The notes below the pieces were generated by a model. That model had not been told where the DNA came from and did not search any database. It saw only the letters and a program-made list of their open reading frames with translations. DNA of 64,000 bases from Calycina herbarum (Eukaryota > Ascomycota > Leotiomycetes > Helotiales > Pezizellaceae). Positions 55,335-64,000 of this stretch are shown piece by piece (the first letter of the stretch is position 1; every line of letters starts with the position of its first letter). Made by a program: the position numbers and the translations under genes. The stretch covers positions 31,579-95,578 of the forward strand of contig LLEY01000206.1 of NCBI GenBank assembly GCA_001414485.1, in the 5' to 3' direction.

Positions 55335-55982
55335 CTAGCAAGTAATGGTTTTTCCGGATCCCTTGCATGGGGTTCGTGCAATGTATGCCCACTATTTTTA
55401 AGGTTAGTTTGAAGTGTTTTTTTAGGGATACAGTGGGGGTTGAAAGCTCTTACGTTCTCAAATCCTCCATCGCCCTTGAGAGTAAAGCTTTGTCCAGCTC
55501 CGATGACGAGAACGTCGTAGCTGACGTTGGAGCCAACCTTGGCATTGTAGCTGGTCCCTTGCTTGACGATTGGGGTGCCAACAAGGTCGTATCCGACGTT
55601 GGACATCACGATTGTTCCAGTTGGGAAAGCAGCAGCGAGAGCTGAGACAGTTTCTTGTGTGAATCTTTGGCGACGCTGGGAACTGATTTTAGTTTTTGAG
55701 AGAGAAATCTGGAATTTGGAAACTTACAGCAATGTCTTTGTCAACAAGACCTTGAACAAGTTGGACTGCTTGGTTGACAACTCCCAAAACAGTGCTGGCC
55801 GCATCTGCTTTCGAAGTACCAGATTCGACGCTGTCGAGTTGAGCGGGAACCGTGAGAGCACTGGTTAGACTCTTGGTAGCACCGTCTGTGACAACAGTTA
55901 CAGCCCGCTTTTGAATGGGAGATGCGGAGGCAAAAGTAGCAAAGACTGCTGTGCAGGTGAAGAGAATGTTTTGGGCGAGCAT
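55335..55982 (-). CDS. Small secreted protein with Kex2-like site
   Basis: Exons 55728-55982, 55454-55675 and 55335-55391, with introns of 52 and 62 nt (GTAAGT and GTAAGA donors), give 177 residues. The signal peptide MLAQNILFTCTAVFATFASA is followed by SPIQKR, a dibasic pro-site. The next ~65 residues are Ala/Val/Ser-rich helix (ALTVPAQLDSVESG, TVLGVVNQAVQLVQGLVDKD), reminiscent of HsbA-like surface proteins. The rest appears beta-rich with GYDLVGTPIVKQGTSYN and ends WAYIARTPCKGSGKTITC. Two late cysteines could pair. The function is unknown; a secreted, possibly host- or surface-facing role is inference. Confidence 0.75.
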
Positions 55983-57699
55983 CTTGAAAGATTTGCTGGA
56001 AATTGGAAGTTGAAAGTTGAAAATTGAGGGGTATCAAAAACGTTGAGTAGAAAGGTTCGAAAAGAATAGAAAGCTAAGAAGAGACTTGAAGAGAATGTTT
56101 GATGGTGAGATGAAGAGTTAAGATTTGTGCGTCCTTGTGGGTGGCTTTATAGTTGACCTGCTTATGATCATTGCTATGAGGTGACCACCAAGGTACATGG
56201 CACCAGAATAGATTGTGATCAGCTTGATGGGAGACTCTTGGAATGCGGGGAACGGTCCAAACCCTAAGTACCTCCTGAAACTAAGTTAAGAATCCGATTT
56301 TTAATTCCATTCTTGGAAAATCCCACTGCAGAGTTAAAGACAAACTGTTTAAAGTTGTTGAAAATAGAAAGCCAAGGATGGCAGTTGATGAACTGCGATC
56401 TTAGCCCTACCGTATTCCAGTGCCAAGTATCAGTGGGCTGTGTTTAAGCATGCCATAAGCTATGAAAACCCCTAGATCAGGTAGAAATATACCCGATGCA
56501 TAAGCCCCGTGATCTTTCCAAGGTTTCAGTATCAAACCTTGTTCTATCCTCGGCCTGTACCGAAGCGGTGAAGAACCATAAGCAAGTTGTTGAAATAATG
56601 TTTCCTGTAAATTGCCAAGACATTAAATATGACTATAATCAAGCACAAGCTCTTCTGGAAAAAGTTTAAATGCGTGAATACGAGAAGGATGTGCTGGGTT
56701 TTGCCCGAGTCAGCCTTGAATGAAACATCAAAACGGGTAGGATTCAAGATTGGTCATAAATGCAGTAAACCAAAATGACACCGCCACATAGAGTTGGAAA
56801 CAAACTTCAAGGATGTATTTACACAAAACCATCTTTTCCGAACTCCAGATGGGAGGGGAGAGAAGATAATCATTGCATGAAAGACTTCGAAGTTAACAGA
56901 ATAGACAAGCTTCCCGCATGGTGCGGAGAAATATCGGCCACTGTTTTAGATACTCAGCCCAAGGAGCATCCCGGCTGTCTCAATCGAACTCACTTACAAA
57001 AATATATGATGGCGCCAAGAAGAAACTCTTGTTTTCCTTCTGAAATTATCTGGCAACTGTGAGCTTTGGTGATTTCTACGAAGTAAGAAGGAAATCGTTC
57101 TGTTTACCCCTCACGGCTTTTCATATTCTCCGACAATTAAGAAGAACGAGCTGAGATGTTTCATCTGTTGCTGGAGAGCTTATTCAGAACTTTAGCAATA
57201 TTGACGAACTTATGAACTGAGGAGATTCTTTGGGTAAAATGGATGTGTTTATAGATTTCCATTACTCTGGTTGGCCAATTCCCTTTTGAATTTAGAACCA
57301 ATTATAGCGCAGTCTGGCGCGACTGGGGAATTTTAGCCGAGGAAACTCCGAGTTAGTGGGGAAAGAATTCCAACTCCAAACGTACTTGACTTGTAAATTA
57401 TATTTTGTTCCGATGATTTTTTCAGGCCCAGGGCGAAAATTGTGTTTCTACTGCTTTTATATGCCAGAGTTGTGGATCTCTGTATCATTTGAAGTTGCTT
57501 CTCACGAGAAAGGACTGCGGGGTCAACCTAAATGTTCCAACAACATTAATATATCTGAATAAATTACATTAGAAAACATCTCTGAGAGCATTGTTAAGAG
57601 TAGCTGTAGCAGAAAGCAAATTCAAACAAGGAACGTCGAATTTGAAAGCCTGGAAAATCCAGGACCAACTTGTCGCTCAACTCCCATATTACTAAGCGG
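55983..57699. other. Gene-poor intergenic, no gene seen
   Basis: About 1.7 kb. The part near 56100-56140 is the promoter of the secreted-protein gene. Short open frames elsewhere have no recognisable content. It may include further decayed PKS DNA at the right end, but I cannot show it. Confidence 0.4.
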
Positions 57700-60240
57700 C
57701 GTCGTGAGATTCAATCAACACCAGGCTCGAGAACTTCTTCGCAACCATCTTCAAGACAGCAGCATCAACAGAGCCTCAAACTTGATTGCTTCTGCCACCT
57801 CAGCCGGAAGCTCGCTCGATTCCTTCGTCTCGTCCAATGCACTCGGTAGCGACGACGCACGAGAGTCTCCCAGCACAGGGCTGGTCCCACCGAAGCCCTT
57901 CGCACGAAGCTCCTTGAGGCCCAGAGGCTCCGGTCCGGTCAGCACATGGCCCTGGGCAAGTTCATCATAGCTGCCTGGTATATCGATGGGCGTGGAAAGC
58001 GCGGTATCGACAGTATCTCGTTCTCCAGCAGAAGGGCTTCGATTTTCGCGCTTCCGTGCAGGTAACCGACTTCAGAGATCATTCCGAAGCCGACCGAAGT
58101 GGCTGGGAGGCCGAGGGCTTGACGACAACGCGGGAATGCGAGGAAATAATTTGCGCTACAATGGTTCTTTCTGTCGCGTGCCGACGCTGCCAGAAACCGA
58201 ACATGTCATAAGGAAGAAACCGAGGGTTTGGTCGCGGCCTTTAAAGCCTTGTGAGGATTCCTTCGGTCAGAGGCCGGTGTTCCAGTAATCTGGAGACATT
58301 ATCGACATCATCGTGAAGGGCCCTTCTTGGAAGAAGAATCAGTATATACTGGCAAGTGACGGAAAACTTACATCTAGGCCCGAGGAAGCTTGAACCACTC
58401 CGCCAATTGGACCGTCCATACTGGCAACGGCTTTTTCGATATCACTATAACTAGCAGCATTCTCTCGCACAGCAGTCGTGCAAAGACAGCTCAAAGACAG
58501 CTCAACTAGACGGCAAGCTAGTGCGCTATCAATTCCGCTACGGCCTACGAAGACGAACTTTCGTGCTCCTCTCGCCAACATCCACGTTGACGTACTTATT
58601 CCAAGACCCCCCAAGCACCCAAAGAGCAAACAGCCCTCGTCATGGCCGAATGCATATCATATTTGAGTGGCAGGAATGGAACCAAGAATTCCTCACTCTC
58701 GAGTGATACGACGATTGGTCAACGCAGATTTAATGGCCCGGAAGGTATCTCCAACCTTTGAAATGTCGAATATGGATGGAGTTTCAGTGACCAGACGATC
58801 TCGGTGATACAAGGGGATGCTTTCTTTGAGTGCCTGTCCAGTTGTTAGTTTGTTCCTCTTGGATAAACTGGTTGAGAAATACGTATTTTTGACAAAGCTC
58901 CTCGCCGTGCTGTTGTTTGGAGACCAATCAAATTGCTATGTCGAACGTTGTGATTGTGATATTTTCACGAAAAACCGTGGTTTCCACTGCCACGGAATCG
59001 ATCAAGTCTCCCTTGCCTGCCTACACAAAACGGCCCCAATGCGGGGAAGTGGAATTTCGCTAGCGAAGTCCAAAACAACTTCCGCACCTAGTTTTCCGCT
59101 TTTCAAGATCTTCGTGGAAATATCATGGTCTCCATGGACGAAGATATGATCTTGTTACATTTTGAAATCAAGTACGGAGCAGTCACTTCTCGACCTCCTC
59201 TGTTGTAGTGATAACGAAGACTTCGGCCCCATTGAGCAGGGCAACATGATGGAGGCCAAATCGGCATTGGAACCATCGCTCCCACATCAGATGAGTACCG
59301 ACTCGCTTGGCTGGCGGTGAGCACGATCACGGACTGCGTAGAGGGCAGCGTTAAACTAAAGTGGAAGAGTCAACATGGCTGAGAGAATCTTTAGCCATGA
59401 TCCCTTACGATGGACATTGCAGGAGAGAAGAGTAGTGCCATGTCACCACGTAACATAAATTCTTCATTTGCATTCGATTTTTTGACAGGTCCAGTCTGGG
59501 ACGCCTTCCAAAGTAGCGGGCGAGTCTGGAGCTATCACCAAATTACGGTCTCCAGGAGAGAAGTTCTCGACCCCAGACCGGCTTTGGTGAATTTACAACT
59601 TTCCGAGTCGCCATTGACAGCTTCAAGATCCTAGCCAGATACCACATCAGCACCCACCATCATGCCCTTCATTATTCACTTCCCTTTCTATTCAGTCCCA
59701 CTGCCTTTACCAAACCTCAACTTCGCCATCCATTAGAGGTAACTCAACATACCCTCTTCTACGGAAGAAGATCAAGGCCAGCTGATCGACGGTATCTGTA
59801 CCCAGTCGAAGGATCTTGCCTTACTCGGTGGTACATTCGTCTCTCGGCTCCTTTCTTCTCTCGGAGATCTTGTTGAGTGTCTTTTCGGGCACGAACCGAC
59901 TGATATTAAGCATGCCATCTCCTTGTGCAAACTCGAAGTCCGGATTCGAATCTTCTGGGCTCTCTGCACCCATTTGGCTGACTTCCTTTAGCACTGTTGT
60001 CTCGGTCTTTAGGCCCATATCAATCGGAAATAACCGCAAAGGAGGCTGCTTGGGCGTAAGCCCTCTAGAGAGATTGAATGCGACAGCAAGCTTTGGCTTG
60101 GTTGAAGGATTTGGCCGCCGGTCACTCAGATGTGATACGTTCAGTCGTCCGTTGGTTGTTAGCCCGTCTCTTCGTGACCAGTGGTGTGGGAGAGAACTGC
60201 GTCTCCATGCTCAATAGTCGTTATCACCGTCGTGTATGAT
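57700..60240 (-). pseudogene. Highly-reducing polyketide synthase relic (ER-KR-linker)
   Basis: Read right to left, fragments in all three frames follow HR-PKS order. At about 60.04-59.82 kb there is a pre-ER stretch (ETTVLKEVSQMG, FEFAQGDGMLNISRFVPEKT). At about 59.24-58.93 kb come ER pieces (GAEVFVITTTEEVEK, LGAEVVLDFASEIPLPRIGA, then KGDLIDSVAVETTVFRENIT). At 58.63-58.34 kb lies the KR nucleotide-binding part (GCLGGLGISTSTWMLARGA, KFVFVGRSGID, DGPIGGVVQASSGLD). At 57.95-57.75 kb is the linker before the ACP (LTGPEPLGLKELRAKGFGGT, SPVLGDSRASSL). Stops and frameshifts are everywhere, and KS, AT and DH are not seen. It is a long-dead gene fragment of at least 2.4 kb. Confidence 0.8.
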
Positions 60241-60333
60241 GGCAGTTGTGGCGTTATTTGCTCCAGGGTATGACTTCGTTACTTTTTATCTGGGTATTGC
60301 AAACTTAGTAACAGTAATTTGAGGGCAAATGAT

Positions 60334-60471
60334 GGCAAAGTCGTGAGTCTGTACGAATCTTCCGATCAGAGGGGTGGGCATGCATGACTGTAGCAGGATC
60401 CTGGCAAAGTCGTGAGTCTGTACGAATCTTCCAATCAGAGGGGTGGGTATGCATGACTGTAGCAGGATCCT
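60334..60471. repeat. Tandem direct repeat, 2 x 69 bp
   Basis: Copies at 60334-60402 and 60403-60471 start GGCAAAGTCGTGAGTCTGTA and end GTAGCAGGATCCT. They differ at two sites only, CGATC/CAATC and GGGCA/GGGTA; both are transitions of the RIP kind. A partial third start (GGCAAATCC) follows. Confidence 0.9.
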
Positions 60472-61144
60472 GGCAAATCCTGGCATAGGGTTCTAGAGCA
60501 ACTCAAGTGGTTGTGGTATATTTGACAAAATAACAAGTGGTACCTAAACCTTTCTTTTAGGCGAGCTAAATTCTGAGCGTGTTCAATCAATGTAAACGTG
60601 GGGTTGGAGTTATAAATTGATTCAAGCAGTTTCCAGCTTGTGCATATCCTCAACTTGTCGCTGTCCAAATGTCGATATTACTGAAAGGTAACATGGAGTT
60701 ATGGAGAGAGGTAAGTTAGAATTAAGGCCCTCAAATGCAAGGGCAAAGGAGCGTTTTGAGTTTTATACTTACAAATCACGCTTGTACAATATAGGAAGTT
60801 GCTAGAGTGGGTGATCCTTTACGCATGGCGGGAATAGATGGAACCAAAGGGGGATATGTCGTCTGCTGCTAAGTCCATATAAAAGTATGTTGGAGGGCGC
60901 ATCGCCGGAGATAATACTTTATGTAAAGTTGGAGACTTCTCCCCCAATGGGCTTCTATACAGACCCCACGATAACCTCTTTGGGCTCAGTTAAGTCCATG
61001 CTAACCCCATCGGGTGCGGTTAAGTCTACGTAACACCGACAAGAGGAAGTGTATAAGAAACATAGTTACCTGTATTTAAATTTCGGTTTGCAGCCTGCCA
61101 TTCCAACCTTTCCAACCATTTCAACTCTACAACTAAATCATACG
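60472..61144. other. 5' region of the aldo-keto reductase gene
   Basis: No gene. Diverged direct repeats of GGGCTCAGTTAAGTC / GGGTGCGGTTAAGTC occur near 60980 and 61013, with a related CTAAGTCCAT near 60870; they could be regulatory or chance. Confidence 0.45.
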
Positions 61145-62246
61145 ATGTCTCCTCCACTCACTCCTCCGACTTCTATTGCCGGCAAACCAATTGGATCAAT
61201 TGGCTTTGGGATGATGGGTAAGTTCATGTTTGATACTTTTGAGGTGCTGTAGCTTACAAAATAAGGTCTCACACTTTTCGGCACAATATCCCATGAAGAT
61301 GCCATCAAACCTATGAAAGCCGCTCTTGAAAATGGTGCCAACTTCTGGAATGCTGTATGTACCCCAATATCTCCCTCACATTTCGTTTCATGTACTTACT
61401 CCAACTAAGGGAACTTTCTACGGACCACCTAATGCAAACTCTCTTCAACTCCTCAAATACTATTTCTCCATTTATCCCGAAGATGCCTCCCGGGTGGTTC
61501 TCAGCATTAAAGGCGCCTTTGATGGCTCAACTGGAACACCTCGCTGTACGCCTGCAGATATCCGTGCCTCAGTGGACGAATGTCTCAGCATCCTCGCTGG
61601 AGCAAAGACAATCGACCTCTTTGAGTGCGGAAGAGTTGACCCCAACGTCTCTATTGAGGAAACCGTCTTCACACTCGCGACGCTCATCAAAGAAGGGAGA
61701 ATCAGTTCATATGGACTCAGTGAAGTGAACGCAGTTACAATCCGTCGTGCGAATGCCATTCTTACCCCCGCTGCCGTAGAGGTTGAACTCAGTCTCTTCT
61801 CACGCGATGTACTTGAGAAGGGTGGCGTGGCAGACACTTGTCGTGAACTTGAAATACCCCTCGTAGCTTACAGTCCACTTGATCGAGGCTGGTTGACTGG
61901 TCAATTAAAGAAGCCAAGCGATCTTGCCGCAGACGACTTCAGGCTCAAAATGGGATATCCACGTTTCCAACCTGCCGCTTTCGAGAAGAATGCCAAGCTC
62001 GCTGAAGGTGTTGCCGAACTTGCGAAGAAGAAGGGTGTTACAAGTCCTCAGGTTGCGCTTGCGTGGGTGAAACAGCAAGGTGCTTTGCCGCTTCCTGGTG
62101 CGACCAAGGTGGTGAGAGTCGAGGAGAATACAAAGGAGATTACTCTTACGGATGAGGAAATGGCGCAGCTGAAGAAGCAATTAGATGGTATGGAAGTTGA
62201 GGGAAACCGGTACCCGGTGTTCTTCCAGCCATACCTTAATCTATAA
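61145..62246 (+). CDS. Aldo-keto reductase, pyridoxal reductase-like
   Basis: Exons 61145-61217, 61266-61354 and 61410-62246 (introns of 48 and 55 nt) give 332 residues. The TIM-barrel AKR pattern is clear: PIGSIGFGMMGLTLFG at the start, ALENGANFWNAGTFYG with the catalytic Tyr, LSIKGAF with the catalytic Lys, then GRVDPNVSIEETVFTLATLI, GRISSYGLSEVNAVTIRRAN and the cofactor-binding end PLPGATKVVRVEENTK. It resembles yeast Plr1/AKR8-type pyridoxal reductases, which use NADPH. The usual catalytic His position reads LFECGRVD, so the His of the common xxxHRxD pattern appears replaced (CGRVD). This may alter activity or specificity. Confidence 0.85.
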
Positions 62247-63089
62247 AGATTATGGAGTGGACAATTCAATTCCAGCGCTCATCACCAGCCTCACATGTAG
62301 GAACAAACATTAGCCTAGTTATTTTTATACCAGGTATAGTTCTGATTTCTCAATAGTTGTCAGTATGTAATTCTCGTGGTGCATTGTGCAGGGATATCTT
62401 AGATCCACTTAGATGTGGGAGGCAACTGCATATCATGAGGTGCATAGGGGAGACGGCCTGAAATGCATGTATACTGATAAATCCCCTGTCCCAGTGGTTG
62501 GGCGAGGCCTTTACGGGATATACTGCCTTCAACTGCCAGCACTACCAGACAGCCTCACTGCGCCTTATGCGCACTTCCTAACTTCCCTGCTACGCCATGC
62601 AAACCCATGAAGTTCAAATCAGTACGCCGTGTAATCCACTTCTCCAACATCAGTGTTGTATTCTTCAAACCAACCGGTTAAACCAAAGGGGGAAACCAAC
62701 CGGCCAAACCAACACCAAATCTTCAAAACTGTGTTGGAAACCCAAATTCCCGAACAGCTGCATGTTGTATTACTGGTACAGCATTTTAACCGACATCTTT
62801 GAAGGATTGTTCCGCTCTTGAGGAAGGTGTTAGCTCAACTTGATAATCATTCGAAGCGAGCAGTCGCCAATCCTGTTAGAGCGGCAGCGAGTCATGCTGC
62901 ACTGATACTTTAAAATGCCCCACTATCAACGAAAAGGAAAAGCGGATGACTTGGTGGACTTTCTTCGCTTTTTTGTTTTTTGACAAATCCTCCTGGATTA
63001 AACATTATTATTCCATCAAATATGCCATCTACTCCGAACACCCCTCAAGAGCTGTAGAAATCGATCCGCAGAGTACTCTAGACGATTCT
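62247..63089. other. Intergenic, no gene seen
   Basis: No gene is supported. The words CCAACCGGTTAAACC and CCAACCGGCCAAACC (about 62660-62710) resemble AACCGGCCAA words at 63848-63882. Confidence 0.45.
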
Positions 63090-63708
63090 ATGAAACCCAA
63101 CGAGAAAAAACCAAGTTCCATCGAGAAAACAGTTGAATCACTCGAAACCTTTGCCCCCCCTCCACGCAAAGTGACCGGGTTCAAATGGGCACTTGTCGTA
63201 TTGTCGATACTTTCGTCAACTTTTCTTTTTTCTCTAGACAACACAATCGTTGCCGATGTTCAACCTGCAATTGTGCGACAATTTGCTTCTGTTGACAAAC
63301 TCTCTTGGCTGCCAGTCGCTTTTCTACTTGGTGCTTCTGGAACGAATTTACTTTGGTAAGAACAATCTACAATCTACGTGGCTATGAAATCTGACAGCGA
63401 CTAGGGGGCAGTGCTATGGTCAATTCAATGCAAAACACGTTTATATATTCTGCGTAGTTATCTTTGAGATTGGCTCCGCTGTGTGTGGGGCTTCTCCAAA
63501 TATGACCGCTTTGATTATAGGGAGAGCTATATGTGGACTTGGTGGAGCAGGAATGTATACCGGAGTAATGGTTCTCCTGTCAGTTACGACCCTAGAGCAT
63601 GAGCGTCCAATTTATTTTGGACTTTGTGGACTAACATGGGGAACTGGTACAATTCTCGGACCCGTTCTTGGTGGTGCGTTTGCTGATAGTAGCACCACTT
63701 GGCGATGG
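63090..63708 (+). CDS. MFS drug-transporter-type gene, truncated
   Basis: Exons 63090-63355 and 63405-63708 give 190 codons of a 14-helix-type (DHA2/TRI12-like) MFS protein: ALVVLSILSSTFLFSLDNTIVADVQPAIVRQF, shown in part by FLFSLDNTIVADVQP, then KLSWLPVAFLLGASGTNLLW, VVIFEIGSAVCGASPNMTAL and GRAICGLGGAGMYTGVMVLL, ending ADSSTTWRW. The last codon is followed by GTGAGT, a proper donor. The expected next exon (helices 5 onward) is not in the following ~290 bp, which are very AT-rich. Either the gene is cut by an insertion or a long intron runs off the window. An in-frame ATG at 62946 is an alternative start. Confidence 0.75.
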
Positions 63709-64000
63709 GTGAGTAGGAATATTATCCAAAAGCCATCTCTATCATAGTTAGGCCTACTAAATAAACTATATGAAATACACCTTTGAATTCACCATTCGTT
63801 TCTTATATTTATTAGATGATTTATTTTATATAACGTGTATGTATAGCGAACCGGCCAAACAAGCGAACCGGCCAACTGAAAACACACCTAAAATCGCGAT
63901 TTTAACATTTTAATATCTCTACGAACTATTAATCAAAAGTTTTAAAATTAAAACTTTGATTTCATTACTATATATATATTTAGAATTCTAAGTTTCAGAC
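63709..64000. other. AT-rich segment interrupting the MFS gene
   Basis: Very AT-rich, with a direct repeat AGCGAACCGGCCAA at about 63845 and 63867 (second copy AAGCGAACCGGCCAA). It may be the edge of a transposable element that disrupted the MFS gene; the window ends before this can be judged. Confidence 0.45.

Overview
The window looks like nuclear DNA of a filamentous ascomycete (Pezizomycotina). Genes have many short introns (about 46-240 nt, mostly near 50-60) with GT...CTAAC-like...AG signals. The gene content is typical of the group: an AA9 polysaccharide monooxygenase, a GH79 glycosidase, the kinetochore protein Spc7, DUF6536 proteins and fungal MFS transporters. AT-rich, gene-poor stretches and many nonsense or frameshift relics are mixed in, and several lesions are C-to-T or G-to-A changes of the kind RIP produces. 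A leotiomycete-like (Helotiales) fungus is my best guess from general impression only.

Layout. 0.8-5 kb: a secreted Cys-repeat protein (-) and a broken secreted metallopeptidase (+). 5.4-11.7 kb: a nuclear-looking Cys-rich protein (-), an AA9 LPMO (+) and a four-exon isocyanide synthase fused to a TauD-like dioxygenase (-). 13.6-23 kb: FAD monooxygenase, MCT-type transporter, succinate-semialdehyde-type dehydrogenase and GH79 enzyme. Two inverted copies of a ~100 bp MITE bracket the first three. 24.6-27.5 kb: a DUF6536 pseudogene with a TA-flanked inverted-repeat element inside an intron. 29-31.4 kb: two tandem IFI6/IFI27-like genes. 31.7-35.3 kb: relics of an aromatic amino-acid lyase, a P450 and an NAD(P)-dependent reductase, packed together like a dead metabolite cluster. 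35.5-42.8 kb: conserved housekeeping genes, uS17 (RPS11) divergent from Spc7/KNL1, then a disordered protein.

43.4-51.9 kb is the most unusual part. It is a tandem array with a ~1.8 kb unit, holding four full-length-type copies plus a remnant of a gene family I do not recognise. Each of the four copies starts from the same core promoter block (GTATAAATAGCTCGAG, one copy altered) with a 320-410 bp leader. Only the last copy has a long intact frame, and even that one continues in frame past a single TGA. A second member of the inverted-repeat element family follows.

53-64 kb: two small uncharacterised genes, a 177-residue secreted protein, a wrecked highly-reducing PKS (ER, KR and linker recognisable, minus strand), a 69 bp tandem repeat, an aldo-keto reductase, and an MFS drug-transporter-type gene cut off by AT-rich sequence at the right edge.

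The FAD monooxygenase, transporter and aldehyde dehydrogenase could form a small catabolic or export block, and the isocyanide synthase is an intact specialised-metabolism gene next to it. Whether they are co-regulated cannot be told from sequence alone. Coordinates of multi-exon genes below span start to stop codon; exon boundaries are in the evidence and keep the frame arithmetically.
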